Positions 42,405 to 52,122 of a stretch of 64,000 bases of DNA are shown here, piece after piece. This DNA comes from Ruminococcaceae bacterium YAD3003 (lineage in GTDB: Bacteria; Bacillota; Clostridia; Saccharofermentanales; Saccharofermentanaceae). The notes below the pieces were generated by a model. It saw only the letters and a list, made by a program, of their open reading frames with translations. It made no database searches and was not told the origin of the DNA. How positions within the stretch are numbered: the first letter of the stretch is position 1; each line of letters begins with the position of its first letter. The stretch spans positions 186,001-250,000 of the forward strand of contig FNPA01000001.1 in the NCBI GenBank assembly GCA_900107185.1, written 5' to 3'. Both the position numbers and the translations under genes were made by a program.

Positions 42405-43743
42405 CGCCCTTTGAATTCTCCTCTTTATTGTCCTCTTCGTCAGTCTCAATGGGATTTATATGGATCAGGACTTTCGAAATGGCATTTTCCTCAACCTTAA
42501 GGACCTTAATCCTCAGGTTCTTATAGTTAACAACAGGGTGTTCCGTCTCCTCAGGAACACGGTCGAGCTGGGATATGACGAGACCTGCAATGGTATCATA
42601 CTCGTCATCAGTGAGCTCGATATCAAGAACGTCTTCGAGGTCAGAGAGCGTCATGTCGCCTCTGACGATATAGTCGCCGTTCGAGAGTTTAACGAACTCT
42701 TCAGCTTCATCGTCGAACTCGTCAGTGATGTTACCTACGAGCTCTTCTAACATATCTTCGATCGTTGCAATACCCATCGTTCCGCCGTACTCATCAACGA
42801 TTACGGCCATCTGCATACCGCAGTTTTTCATCTCGCCGAAGAGCGAAGAAATCTTACGGGTCTCGTGGACGATAAGTGGTTCACGGATAAACTTCTCGAG
42901 CTTAAACGGTGCCTCTTCCGTAGGCGGCATAATGCCGATAAGGTCCTTGATGTGAAGGATTCCGATGATGTCATCGATAGTATCCTTATAAACGGGAATT
43001 CTCGTGAACTTCTCTTCCCTGGCAACGCGCATGACTTCGTCATAATCAGCGTCGATCGGAAGAGAGATGATCTTCTTACGGTGTGTCATGATCTCCGAGA
43101 CTTCTTTGTCATTGAACTCAAATACGTTCTCGATCATTTCCTTCTCGGTATCTTCGATATTACCTGATTCGGAACCAACGTCGACCATCATACGGATCTC
43201 TTCTTCCGTAACTGTCTTATCAGTCTGGTTAGGATCGATCCTGAACAATCTCAATACGAGGTTCGTGGACTTCGTAAGGATCCATACGAAGGGTCTTAAG
43301 ATCGCACCAAAAAACTTGACTATGCCTGCAGTCGCAAATGCCCATTTCTCGGGGTTATTCTGGGCAATACGCTTCGGAACGAGCTCGCCCAAAACCAGTG
43401 AGAAAAAAGACAGGACAATAGTAATCACAACTGTCCACAATGGCTCCATCCATGCATGGAGATCCTCCGGATCTACCCAGAGTGCGAGCCTTGATGCAAA
43501 GCTGTTGGCAGCAAAAGCGGATGATAAGAATCCGGCGAGCGTAACGCCTACCTGGATAGTCGCAAGGAAACTTCCCGGATTATCGAGGAACTTGATTACA
43601 CGCAGAGCCTTCTTGTCGCCTTCCTCAGCGAGCTTGTGCATTTTCGCGTCATTAAGCGATATTACAGCCATCTCGGTGCCTGAGAAAAAGGCGTTAACGA
43701 GAACGAAGAACAGTACCAGTAACAGTTCGAGTATTATTTCCAT
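42397..43743 (-). CDS. CNNM/HlyC-CorC family membrane protein with CBS domains
   Basis: The 448-residue protein has an N-terminal DUF21 membrane domain (NAFFSGTEMAVISLND, then three to four helices), a CBS-domain pair (MTHRKKIISLPID, VIVDEYGGTMGIATIEDMLEELVGNI), and a C-terminal CorC_HlyC domain (GDYIVRGDMTLSDLEDVL). Relatives transport Mg or Co ions or control ion transport. Old annotations as hemolysin are not supported. It overlaps gatB by one base (TAATG) and the HAD gene by eight. Confidence 0.9.
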   Translation of the reverse strand: MEIILELLLVLFFVLVNAFFSGTEMAVISLNDAKMHKLAEEGDKKALRVIKFLDNPGSFLATIQVGVTLAGFLSSAFAANSFASRLALWVDPEDLHAWMEPLWTVVITIVLSFFSLVLGELVPKRIAQNNPEKWAFATAGIVKFFGAILRPFVWILTKSTNLVLRLFRIDPNQTDKTVTEEEIRMMVDVGSESGNIEDTEKEMIENVFEFNDKEVSEIMTHRKKIISLPIDADYDEVMRVAREEKFTRIPVYKDTIDDIIGILHIKDLIGIMPPTEEAPFKLEKFIREPLIVHETRKISSLFGEMKNCGMQMAVIVDEYGGTMGIATIEDMLEELVGNITDEFDDEAEEFVKLSNGDYIVRGDMTLSDLEDVLDIELTDDEYDTIAGLVISQLDRVPEETEHPVVNYKNLRIKVLKVEENAISKVLIHINPIETDEEDNKEENSKGDE

Positions 43744-45182
43744 TATTTCATTCCGTTAAGAAGGTCGATCAATGTCTGTCTTACGACCTGGTGATCTGCC
43801 TTACCCTTCAATGCACGCATTGACTGGCCGATAAGGAAGGTCAGGTTCTTCTCCTCGCCTGCGAGATAGCCGTTTACAGCCTTCTCATTGGCAGCCAGGA
43901 TCTCCTTGATTACAGGCTCGATGGAACCTGCATCAGATACGAGTGCGAGGCCGTTGTCAGCGATATACTTCTCAGGATCCGTACCGTTAAGGAACGCTTC
44001 CTCGAGGGCCTTCTGACCTGACTTACGGTTGATCTTGCCGTCGTTTACGAGGTTAATGATCTTACCCATGAGCTTACCGTCAAAATCGATATCAGCTGCC
44101 AGAACCTTGGCATCCTTGGCGATCTTGAGGAGGTCTGTCATGAGCCAGTTGGAGCAGTCCTTAGGGCTCTTTGCAACTTCGCATGCACTCTCGAAAACCT
44201 TTACGAGTGCAGGGGTTCCTGTGATGATCTCAGCATCGTATTCAGGAAGGCCCAGCTCATTTACGTATCTCTCGCGCTTTGCATCAGCGAACTCGGGGAG
44301 TTCAGCCTTAACCTTTGCGAGGAACTCGTCTGAAATATTGATAGGCATGAGATCAGGATCCGGGAAATACTTGTAATCCTGGGCATTTTCCTTTGAACGC
44401 ATGGAGTATGTGTACTCCTGCTCGTCATCCCAGCGTCTTGTTTCCTGGATAACCTTTCCGCCCTCTTCGATAAGGTCGATCTGTCTGTCGCGCTCGTATT
44501 CGATAGCGCGCTCGATTGCCTTGAGAGAAGCGATATTCTTCATCTCTGTTCTTGTACCGAACTCTTTCTGGCCTCTGGGCCTTACGGAGAGGTTAACGTC
44601 AGCTCTCATGGAACCTTCCTGCATCTTGCAGTCTGAGATTCCTAAATACTGCATTGTATCTCTGAGTTTTTCGAGATATGCGATTACTTCCTCGCCGCTT
44701 CTGAAATCAGGCTCAGATACGATCTCAAGGAGCGGAACGCCGCAACGGTTGAAGTCAACCATTGTCATGCCCGTAACAGGATCATGTACGAGCTTACCGG
44801 CATCTTCTTCCATGTGGATCTCGTGAATTCCGATGGACTTCATTCCCTGTGATGTCTTGATGTCTACATGACCGTTTCTGCAGATCGGATAGTAGAGCTG
44901 TGAGATCTGATATGCCTTAGGAAGGTCGGGATAGAAATAGTTCTTACGGTCGAACTTATTGTTTCTGGTGATCTCGCAATTGAGCGCGATGCCCGCCTTT
45001 ACAGCATATTCAACTACCTGCTTATTGAGTGTAGGAAGTGTGCCGGGCATACCTGAACATACTTCGCAAACATGTGTATTGGGTTCGCCTCCGAATTTAG
45101 CTGAGCAACCGCAGAAAATCTTCGATTCTGTCGAGAGCTCGCAGTGTACTTCGAGGCCGATTACCATCTCATAATCCTGCAT
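43743..45182 (-). CDS. gatB: Aspartyl/glutamyl-tRNA amidotransferase subunit B, GatB
   Basis: GatB is the kinase and tRNA-binding subunit of the amidotransferase that converts Glu-tRNA(Gln) and Asp-tRNA(Asn) to Gln- and Asn-tRNA. The 479-residue protein has VIGLEVHCELST, KIFCGCSAKFG, CEVCSGMPGTLP, DLPKAYQISQ, DFNRCGVPLLEIVSEPD, and a C-terminal YqeY-like tail. It follows gatA by three bases. Confidence 0.97.
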   Translation of the reverse strand: MQDYEMVIGLEVHCELSTESKIFCGCSAKFGGEPNTHVCEVCSGMPGTLPTLNKQVVEYAVKAGIALNCEITRNNKFDRKNYFYPDLPKAYQISQLYYPICRNGHVDIKTSQGMKSIGIHEIHMEEDAGKLVHDPVTGMTMVDFNRCGVPLLEIVSEPDFRSGEEVIAYLEKLRDTMQYLGISDCKMQEGSMRADVNLSVRPRGQKEFGTRTEMKNIASLKAIERAIEYERDRQIDLIEEGGKVIQETRRWDDEQEYTYSMRSKENAQDYKYFPDPDLMPINISDEFLAKVKAELPEFADAKRERYVNELGLPEYDAEIITGTPALVKVFESACEVAKSPKDCSNWLMTDLLKIAKDAKVLAADIDFDGKLMGKIINLVNDGKINRKSGQKALEEAFLNGTDPEKYIADNGLALVSDAGSIEPVIKEILAANEKAVNGYLAGEEKNLTFLIGQSMRALKGKADHQVVRQTLIDLLNGMK

Positions 45183-45185
45183 GAT

Positions 45186-46682
45186 TTAGCCCTCCCCTCT
45201 TAATGCTTCTTCGGGGATCTTATTCTCGAAACCGTCAGCTGACGTAGCCTTCTGGTAAGCATTGGCAACGCCGATGACTGTCTCTTCCTTGAATCTGTCA
45301 CCCATGATCTGAAGTCCTACAGGGAGTCCTTCGGAAGTAAATCCGCAAGGTACGGACATCGCAGGAATACCTACGATATTTACGAGTACCGTGCAGATAT
45401 CGCCAAGATACATCTTGAGAGGATCAGAGAGGCTCTCACCCTTCTTAAGTGCTGCCGTAGGAGCAACAGGTCCCAGGATTGCATCGTATTTTGTGAACGC
45501 CTCATCGAAAGCCTGCTTGATAAGGTTCTTAACTCTCAGAGCCTTGTTGTAGTAAGCATCGTAGTAACCGGATGAGAGAACGAAGTTGCCGAGCATGATT
45601 CTTCTCTTAACTTCGAGTCCGAATCCTTCACTTCTGGATTTGATATAGAGCTGGCCCAGATCTTCAACACCTTCAGGTCTGTAACCATACTTAACGCCGT
45701 CATATCTGGACAGGTTGGAGCATGCCTCAGCCGTGCAGATGATGTAGTAGGTCGGAATAGCGTACTTAATGATCGGCATTGAGAATGTCTCAACCGTAGC
45801 ACCCTTTGACTTAAGGACTTCCACTGCATCGAGAACTGCCTTCTTAACGTCAGCATCAATACCGTCGCCGATATATTCTTCCGGAATACCGAACTTTTTG
45901 CCCTCGAGGCTGTAATTGCCAATATTTTCGAGATCGATCTTCTCAGACTCCAATGAAGACTGGTCCTTCTGATCCTTGCCGCTGATTACGTTGAATACAG
46001 CTGCAATATCTTCTGCCTTTCTTCCGATAGGTCCGATCTGGTCCAATGAAGAAGCGAAAGCAACGAGACCATATCTGGATACAGAGCCATATGTAGGCTT
46101 AAGGCCTGTAACGCCGCAGAATGATGCAGGCTGTCTGATGGATCCGCCTGTATCAGAACCAAGTGAAACAGGAGCCAGAGCAGCAGCTACGCAGGCAGCA
46201 GAACCGCCTGATGAACCGCCCGGCACCCTGTCCTTATCCCAAGGATTTGAGGTGGCACCAAAATAGCTCGTCTCTGTTGTAGAGCCCATAGCAAACTCGT
46301 CCATATTTGTCTTACCGAGAATGATCATTCCCGCATCTTCGATCTTACGGATAACTTCAGCATCGTAAGGAGGAATAAAGTTGCCGAGCATCTTGGATGC
46401 GCAGGTTGTCTTAATTCCCTTCGTGCAGATATTGTCCTTGATAGCGATAGGAACACCTGCCAAAGGGCCTGTTAATGATCCTGCCTTGATAGCCTCGTCA
46501 GCCTTTTGTGCCTTTGCGAGAGCTTCATCACGGATTACGGTGATGTATGTCTTATATTCACCGTCAACGGCATCAATGGCATCAAGGAATGCCTTTGTTG
46601 CCTGAACGGAAGTGATCTTACCTTCCTTGATCGCGGAGCCTATCTCGAGGGCTCCTAATTTACGGATCTCAATATCAGTCAT
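45186..46682 (-). CDS. gatA: Aspartyl/glutamyl-tRNA amidotransferase subunit A, GatA
   Basis: GatA is the amidase subunit, freeing ammonia from glutamine. The 498-residue protein has the amidase signature: Lys in GVPIAIKDNICT, GGSSGGSAACVAA and SLGSDTGGSIRQPA (Ser-cisSer-Lys triad), then GLKPTYGSVSRYGLVAFASSLDQIGP. It lies nine bases after gatC and directly before gatB, forming the usual gatCAB order. Confidence 0.97.
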   Translation of the reverse strand: MTDIEIRKLGALEIGSAIKEGKITSVQATKAFLDAIDAVDGEYKTYITVIRDEALAKAQKADEAIKAGSLTGPLAGVPIAIKDNICTKGIKTTCASKMLGNFIPPYDAEVIRKIEDAGMIILGKTNMDEFAMGSTTETSYFGATSNPWDKDRVPGGSSGGSAACVAAALAPVSLGSDTGGSIRQPASFCGVTGLKPTYGSVSRYGLVAFASSLDQIGPIGRKAEDIAAVFNVISGKDQKDQSSLESEKIDLENIGNYSLEGKKFGIPEEYIGDGIDADVKKAVLDAVEVLKSKGATVETFSMPIIKYAIPTYYIICTAEACSNLSRYDGVKYGYRPEGVEDLGQLYIKSRSEGFGLEVKRRIMLGNFVLSSGYYDAYYNKALRVKNLIKQAFDEAFTKYDAILGPVAPTAALKKGESLSDPLKMYLGDICTVLVNIVGIPAMSVPCGFTSEGLPVGLQIMGDRFKEETVIGVANAYQKATSADGFENKIPEEALRGEG

Positions 46683-46691
46683 AGCGCCCCC

Positions 46692-46979
46692 TTAATCAAA
46701 GGTCTTCGGCACGAGGATCGTACCGTCCTTTGTCTCGGGTGCGTTGCTCAATACCGCATCCCTCATATCTTCATTAGCGATAACGTCTTCACGTGTAACG
46801 TTTGAAACGCCTGCAGCGTGGCTCAGAGGTTCAACACCATCTGTGTCGAGTTCGCTCAACTGGTCGAAATAACCCAGAATATCGCCTAAGGCCTTCTGCG
46901 TCTTCTCCTCATCTTCAGGGCTCAGCTCGAGGCGTCCGAGGCTCTCCAAGTACTGAACCAAATCCTTTGTAATCTCCAT
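46692..46979 (-). CDS. gatC: Aspartyl/glutamyl-tRNA amidotransferase subunit C, GatC
   Basis: GatC is the small linker subunit that stabilises GatA and GatB. The 95-residue protein shows LGRLELSPEDEEK, LGDILGYFDQLSELDTDGVEP and VLSNAPETKDGTILVPKTF, all typical of the family. TAGGAGTG lies upstream. It is the first gene of the operon. Confidence 0.94.
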   Translation of the reverse strand: MEITKDLVQYLESLGRLELSPEDEEKTQKALGDILGYFDQLSELDTDGVEPLSHAAGVSNVTREDVIANEDMRDAVLSNAPETKDGTILVPKTFD

Positions 46980-47033
46980 GAAATTACACTCCTAGCAAGA
47001 CAAAAATAAAAATCTATAACCTTGAAATTTTAA

Positions 47034-47066
47034 CATGCCCTTTATTTTAAGTAAATAAAGGGCATG
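47034..47066 (-). terminator. Perfect inverted repeat, terminator-like, upstream of gatC
   Basis: CATGCCCTTTATTT and AAATAAAGGGCATG pair perfectly (14 pairs) around TTAAG. It lies between the stop of the foldase-like lipoprotein gene at 47111 and gatC. The minus-strand tail is TTAAAATTTC, not a clean T run, so it may be a weak terminator or an mRNA end-protecting hairpin. Confidence 0.6.
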
Positions 47067-47110
47067 CATTACTGGTTTATTAAGTTAACTGCTGATCAGG
47101 ACCGGATTCT

Positions 47111-48613
47111 TTACTCTTCGTCCTCATCTTCGTCTTCGAAGTCTTCTTCATCCTCTTCCTCGTCCTTCTTCTTGGACTTACTTGAGTTCTTCTTTGAAGA
47201 TGAATCGTCTTCGTCGTCATCGTATCTTGATGCCTTCTTGGGAGCAGGTCTTGAACTGCTCTTGCTGCTATTATTTCCGCCCTTACCGTTCTTCATTGCA
47301 TAAGCGATGAGGATTACAACAACTGCAACAACTGCTACTGCAGCAAGTGTGATGAATACTACAACGAGTACATCGGTTGTGGACATATTGCCTGACTGTG
47401 TTGCCGGATTACCGGAAGCAACTGTTGCATCAGGATTGAAAGCCGGGTCACTGAGATCCAATGTAACCTGCGGAACATCTGTAGGTGTAGGTGCTGCAGG
47501 TGCAGGGAGATATACGTCATCTGTGTGGAAATCGTGAGTGTTGGCATTTACTTCTTCGAGAATAGACTCGCTCAATGCATTAAGAGCGATCTTATCAAGA
47601 GAATCCTTGCCCTGCTCCTGGAGTCCCAGATAACCAACTAAAAAGTAACCGTATTCAGGAGCGAAAATGATGTCCATCTCACCTTCTGTACGGCCTTCGC
47701 CATATGCCCATTCCTCAAACTTAGGAACCATCTGGCCCTTAGGAACAGCGATATCGCCCTGATCGTAAACAACACCATTTCCCTGTGCAGTCTGTGCAAG
47801 AGGTGTGATGTCATCAATAGTTGTGCAGGCATCCTTCATGGTTGTAGCAGCCTCGAGTGCCTTATCCTTATCTTCCTGTGAAGCTCCGTCAGGTGCATAG
47901 AAAAGAGCATATCTGATGTAAGGAACGTTCTTTTCCTCATCTGTGAATTCGTAATTATCGCAGAAATCCTTTGAGTAAGCATCAGCGAGGTAATATCTCT
48001 CGAGAACCTTTCTGAATGTAGCCTCATCGTTTCCGGGACCATAATAGAACTGGAGATATTCATCAAGTGACATGCCGGAATTAGCAGCCTGTGTGTTCTT
48101 GATGCTCTCCAGCATCTCATCGATATCCTTCATTGTGTCATCAGAAAGTGATATCTCAGCTTCCTTTGCACGGAGATTGAGGATGCATGTGCTCTCGATT
48201 GAATTCTCGGCATACTCTACGAAGTAATCGCCGAATGTCTCATATTCTTCGCCTGTGAAAGTAGCGGAGAGATCGATGAAACCCAATGTTGTAGCGGGGT
48301 AATAGCCCATGTTTGCATATCCGCTCAAATCGAGGAACGCATTGATGAAATAGAAGTTTGTTTCTGTTACGGGAATAGCCTCACCATCAAAATAATACTG
48401 ATGGTTAATGTAGTTCAGCAGCTGGTCTCCATAGAGTTCCTCAAAAGTCTGAGGTTCATCAACATTGACCGGATCACTTGCAGCAGGAGCTGATGTTTCT
48501 GATGCAGGTGTGCTGGTCAGAGCGGTCTCTGAGGGAGCAGCTTCCTTGTTGCATCCGCTAAAAAGAGATGCGATGATTGCTGTTGACAGAATTAATGCGC
48601 TAATTTTCTTCAT
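47111..48613 (-). CDS. Foldase-like lipoprotein with C-terminal membrane helix and acidic tail
   Basis: The 500-residue protein starts at 48613, overlapping the glf stop (ATGA). A lipoprotein signal with SLFSGC (lipobox Cys at about residue 20) is followed by a Thr/Ser/Ala linker, a helical domain of SurA/PrsA type (DEYLQFYYGPGNDEATFRKV in pieces), and a Pro-rich linker. After these come a transmembrane helix (about residues 405-430, VLVVVFITLAAVAVVAVVVIL in pieces) and a cytoplasmic tail with Ser/Lys runs ending in about 25 residues that are nearly all Asp, Glu or Phe. An N-terminal lipid plus a C-terminal helix is unusual, giving two anchors. The function is unknown. Confidence 0.7.
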   Translation of the reverse strand: MKKISALILSTAIIASLFSGCNKEAAPSETALTSTPASETSAPAASDPVNVDEPQTFEELYGDQLLNYINHQYYFDGEAIPVTETNFYFINAFLDLSGYANMGYYPATTLGFIDLSATFTGEEYETFGDYFVEYAENSIESTCILNLRAKEAEISLSDDTMKDIDEMLESIKNTQAANSGMSLDEYLQFYYGPGNDEATFRKVLERYYLADAYSKDFCDNYEFTDEEKNVPYIRYALFYAPDGASQEDKDKALEAATTMKDACTTIDDITPLAQTAQGNGVVYDQGDIAVPKGQMVPKFEEWAYGEGRTEGEMDIIFAPEYGYFLVGYLGLQEQGKDSLDKIALNALSESILEEVNANTHDFHTDDVYLPAPAAPTPTDVPQVTLDLSDPAFNPDATVASGNPATQSGNMSTTDVLVVVFITLAAVAVVAVVVILIAYAMKNGKGGNNSSKSSSRPAPKKASRYDDDEDDSSSKKNSSKSKKKDEEEDEEDFEDEDEDEE

Positions 48614-49719
48614 TTGCCTGTTATCCTTTTGTAGTCTTCTTTGCATGCGGCGATCGTATCGTCCATGTCATAGTATTTGTAGTTGCCTAACCTGCCTCCG
48701 AACTCAACGTTTCCGTCTGCTTTGGCAAGTTCCCTGTACTTCTGATAAAGGCCGTTATTCTTATCGTTATTGAGCGGATAGTAAGGCTCGTCGCCCACCT
48801 TCCATTCAGCAGGATATTCGTGCGTAATAACAGTTCCTTTTCCTGTTCCAAACTCGAAATGCTTGTGCTCCAGAATCCTCGTAAAAGGCGTCCCGGAATC
48901 AGTGTAGTTAACTACCGCATTACCCTGGAAGTCATCGGTATCAGGCAGGTATTCCGTCTCAAACCTCAGACTCCTGTATTCAAGTTTGCCCAGTGTGTAA
49001 TTATAATACTCATCTATCATGCCCGTATAGATGGTTTTCGTGGCAATATTACCCAAAGATTCCTTTTCTTTGAGATAATCTATACCCAATCTTACCTCAA
49101 TACCTTCGAGCATACTGGCGATCCATTTAGTGTATCCGCCTATCGGAATGCCCTGGTATCTGTCGTCAAAATAGTTGTTATCGTAAGTAAGTCTTACAGG
49201 AAGTCTATTAATAATAAACGCGGGAAGTTCGGTTGCACTCCTGCCCCACTGCTTCTCTGTGTAACCTTTAACGAGCTTGTTATAAATGTCAGGTCCGATA
49301 AGTGAGAGCGCCTGTTCTTCAAGGTTTTTGGGATCATCGGTCCTGCATGAAGCAGTCTGCTCATCGAGCTTTGCCTTCGCCTCAGCAGGCGTTACGACAC
49401 CCCACATTTTATTGAATGTATACATATTAAAGGGGAGCGAATAGAGCTCACCCTTGTAATTGGCAATGACCGTGTTGGTATAGCGGTTGAACTCGGCGAA
49501 TCTGTTCGCAAAATCCCATACTTCCTTGTTGCCCGTATGGAAAATATGCGCACCGTATTTGTGAACGTTAATGCCGTGAACATCTTCTGTATAGACATTG
49601 CCTGCAATATGGGGTCTTCTGTCTATGACCAGGCATTTGTATCCGTCATCTGTTGCAAGACGCGCGAAAGCAGCTCCGTACAATCCTGCACCAACGATGA
49701 GAAAATCAAATTCACCCAT
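48610..49719 (-). CDS. glf: UDP-galactopyranose mutase Glf
   Basis: Glf converts UDP-galactopyranose to UDP-galactofuranose with reduced FAD, giving Galf for surface polysaccharide. The 369-residue protein has the FAD-binding GAGLYGAAFARLA, DRRPHIAGNVYTE, HKYGAHIFHTGN, GYTEKQWGRS, LPVRLTYDNNYFDDRYQGIPIGGY and the C-terminal LGNYKYYDMDDTI. The length is typical. No glycosyltransferase gene lies beside it; it is coupled only to the double-anchored lipoprotein downstream. Confidence 0.97.
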   Translation of the reverse strand: MGEFDFLIVGAGLYGAAFARLATDDGYKCLVIDRRPHIAGNVYTEDVHGINVHKYGAHIFHTGNKEVWDFANRFAEFNRYTNTVIANYKGELYSLPFNMYTFNKMWGVVTPAEAKAKLDEQTASCRTDDPKNLEEQALSLIGPDIYNKLVKGYTEKQWGRSATELPAFIINRLPVRLTYDNNYFDDRYQGIPIGGYTKWIASMLEGIEVRLGIDYLKEKESLGNIATKTIYTGMIDEYYNYTLGKLEYRSLRFETEYLPDTDDFQGNAVVNYTDSGTPFTRILEHKHFEFGTGKGTVITHEYPAEWKVGDEPYYPLNNDKNNGLYQKYRELAKADGNVEFGGRLGNYKYYDMDDTIAACKEDYKRITGK

Positions 49720-49802
49720 TAAGCATTCCTCCGTTCCCCAAAACCGTGAACTAACTATACACTATTTAGAGGAAATCGCCTAACCACGTGCAGTCCGGAC
49801 AC

Positions 49803-52103
49803 TTATTCGGCCCTGTATTTTGCCGCTGCTTCGTTAAAGTTTTTGAGGTCTTCCTTCTTCGGATTGAGCTGACAGAGTCTCGTGAACGGAACATATCTGA
49901 CGCAGCTCAAAAAACCGGCAAAAGGCAATCCCAAGGCCTCAGAATCTTTACGGATCGCTTCCTTAAGCTCCTTAACCGCCGCTATCTGTCCCACTTCCCA
50001 GTTAACTCCGCACTTGATCTCTTCAGATCCGTCATCGATCCTGAAACTGCCTGCAGGAACCAGATCATTTACACCCTTAATACTGAGGAACAGATCGTAA
50101 CCGCCTTCCTCCAAGAGGAATTTGTTAAACGATTCATCAAAATAGCGGAGTTCATCCTGTCCGAAAGTAATAGTAACTTTCGCTTTGCCCTTTGCCTTTA
50201 CCTTCGGCTTCGAATAACCCTTAAGCTCAACAGCTGCGCGGGCCGTTAAGGGTTTTCTCTTTGAGACATACAGCTGGACAATTGCCTTGCCGTCAATATC
50301 ACTTTTATTAATGACATTACAGTTAACACTGATCTTGCCGCCCTTTTTGGACGAACTGATATCTTTTAATTCAAACTTCGAATAAGACAGCCCATATCCG
50401 AACGGATACATGACCTTGGTACCACGCTTTATATAGCCCCTGTAACCGACGTAAATATCATCTCCATAAACACATGTGGTGCTGTCCGGATAGCACAGAT
50501 ACGAAGGTGCATCCTTGTAAGACATGGGGAAAGTGCATGTCAGGGCGCCCGACGGATTAACCTTTCCTGTGAGGATATCAGCCATTGCCTTAGCTCCCAT
50601 CATGCCGGGATAGAAGACTGCGAATATCGAATCGGCCATACCTTCAATGCTGCCTAATTCTGAAGGACCCGGTGTGTTAAGGATCAGGCATATCTTTCCT
50701 CTGCCCTTTTCCTTATTAAGTTTCCTGATAAGAGATACCGTCTGAGTGCTTAGTTTGAGGTCCTTTCTGTCGGCTCCTTCGCTCGAGTGAACGGTCTCAA
50801 TTACTATGGCTGTAGCACCTTTGCGAAATGCTGCCAGATCATCTCTGAAGACCTTGTTTTCGCCGAGGATAGAACCTAATTCTGCAGTTAACTTCTGCTT
50901 TCTGTCCGTAAATACCTGTGCGCTGCCCTCACCATAATCCTTGAATGCTTCAGGGAACTTGCTGAAGAAAACAACTCCGGAATTTTTCTTGAGTGGAAGC
51001 GAGCCGTTGTTCTTAAGCATTACGATGCCCTCTGCTGCAGCCTTGTAAGCTGCTTTGTCACCGGCTCTTTTATATTTTGCTGCCGTGATATCGGAAGGCT
51101 TTTTGACATCGGCAAATTTATCGATCAGGTCGAGAAGTCTCTTTGCCGCCTCATCCAGATCCTTGGAGGGCAATCTGCCGTCTTCTACTGCCGCTACAAT
51201 ATCAGAAGGATCCCACGGGCCCGGCATGAACAGTTCCTGTCCCGCAGCCACTGAATCGCCGGTCTTACCTCTGCAGGCACTCCAGTCAGTTATGGTAACT
51301 CCCTCATAACCCCATTCGTTTCTCAATACGTCCTTAAGGAGCCAGGAGTTCTCACAACATGGCTTGCCGTTTATCGAAGGGTAAGCGGTCATGAGTGTAG
51401 TTGCTACCTTGCTGCATGCCTCAAAAGCAGGAAGATACAATTCCCTTAATGCCCTGATTCTGATGAGCTCGTTAATGATATTTCTGTTTTTCTCGAGATT
51501 ATTGCACGCGAAATGTTTAACATTGGATGCCACTCCCATGCTCTCCACACCTTTGCACATTTCAGGTGCCAGGGTCTTGGCGAGGAACGGATCTTCAGAA
51601 TAGCCTTCAAAAAATCTTCCGTTAACAGGATCTCTTAGAAGATTTACATTGGGTGTTCCAAGTAAAACTCCGACATGATAAACTGCTGCTTCGAGTCCCA
51701 GAGCCCTGCCCGTCTCGAAAACAATTTCCGGGTTCCAGGTAGAACCTAAGACGATTCCCGGCGGGTAACATCCGGGCGCGACATCGATTCCGTCACGATA
51801 CCCGATAAGGCATTCCCGGAGCTTGTCACGGAGCTCTTTTTCGCCTTTTGAGAGCTTATCCGTCTCATAGAAATGGTGAATGACATTGTCCAATTCCCCA
51901 TATGAATAGGCACTTGTAACATTGTTAAACAAATGCACGAGGGTATGCTCGTAGTTTATTCCCGTACCACCATCCTGGATGTTCATTTCGGGAATAAAGC
52001 CTGCCGCAGATTCGAATCCTCCGATCGAGAAAGGGGTGGTTCCGCACAGAAGTCTCGCCTTGTCGGCAACGGTCATTTTCTTCAAAAACGATTTTGTGTT
52101 CAT
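49803..52103 (-). CDS. Glycoside hydrolase family 3 enzyme (beta-glucosidase-like)
   Basis: The 766-residue protein has the GH3 three-part layout: a TIM-barrel domain with TITDWSACRG (nucleophile Asp in the SDW-like motif), KHFACNNLEKNR (Lys-His binding pair), a second alpha/beta domain with HSSEGADRKDL (acid/base Glu in the usual SEGxDR motif) and a C-terminal fibronectin III-like domain. There is no signal peptide, so it probably acts on imported oligosaccharides. AGGAGG precedes the ATG. No transporter gene is next to it. Confidence 0.93.
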   Translation of the reverse strand: MNTKSFLKKMTVADKARLLCGTTPFSIGGFESAAGFIPEMNIQDGGTGINYEHTLVHLFNNVTSAYSYGELDNVIHHFYETDKLSKGEKELRDKLRECLIGYRDGIDVAPGCYPPGIVLGSTWNPEIVFETGRALGLEAAVYHVGVLLGTPNVNLLRDPVNGRFFEGYSEDPFLAKTLAPEMCKGVESMGVASNVKHFACNNLEKNRNIINELIRIRALRELYLPAFEACSKVATTLMTAYPSINGKPCCENSWLLKDVLRNEWGYEGVTITDWSACRGKTGDSVAAGQELFMPGPWDPSDIVAAVEDGRLPSKDLDEAAKRLLDLIDKFADVKKPSDITAAKYKRAGDKAAYKAAAEGIVMLKNNGSLPLKKNSGVVFFSKFPEAFKDYGEGSAQVFTDRKQKLTAELGSILGENKVFRDDLAAFRKGATAIVIETVHSSEGADRKDLKLSTQTVSLIRKLNKEKGRGKICLILNTPGPSELGSIEGMADSIFAVFYPGMMGAKAMADILTGKVNPSGALTCTFPMSYKDAPSYLCYPDSTTCVYGDDIYVGYRGYIKRGTKVMYPFGYGLSYSKFELKDISSSKKGGKISVNCNVINKSDIDGKAIVQLYVSKRKPLTARAAVELKGYSKPKVKAKGKAKVTITFGQDELRYFDESFNKFLLEEGGYDLFLSIKGVNDLVPAGSFRIDDGSEEIKCGVNWEVGQIAAVKELKEAIRKDSEALGLPFAGFLSCVRYVPFTRLCQLNPKKEDLKNFNEAAAKYRAE

Positions 52104-52122
52104 CGGAATCCTCCTGTTATTT

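Noticed and set aside
42397-43743. Hemolysin
   Set aside because: The DUF21-CBS-CorC_HlyC layout is that of ion transport-related proteins; there is no toxin evidence.
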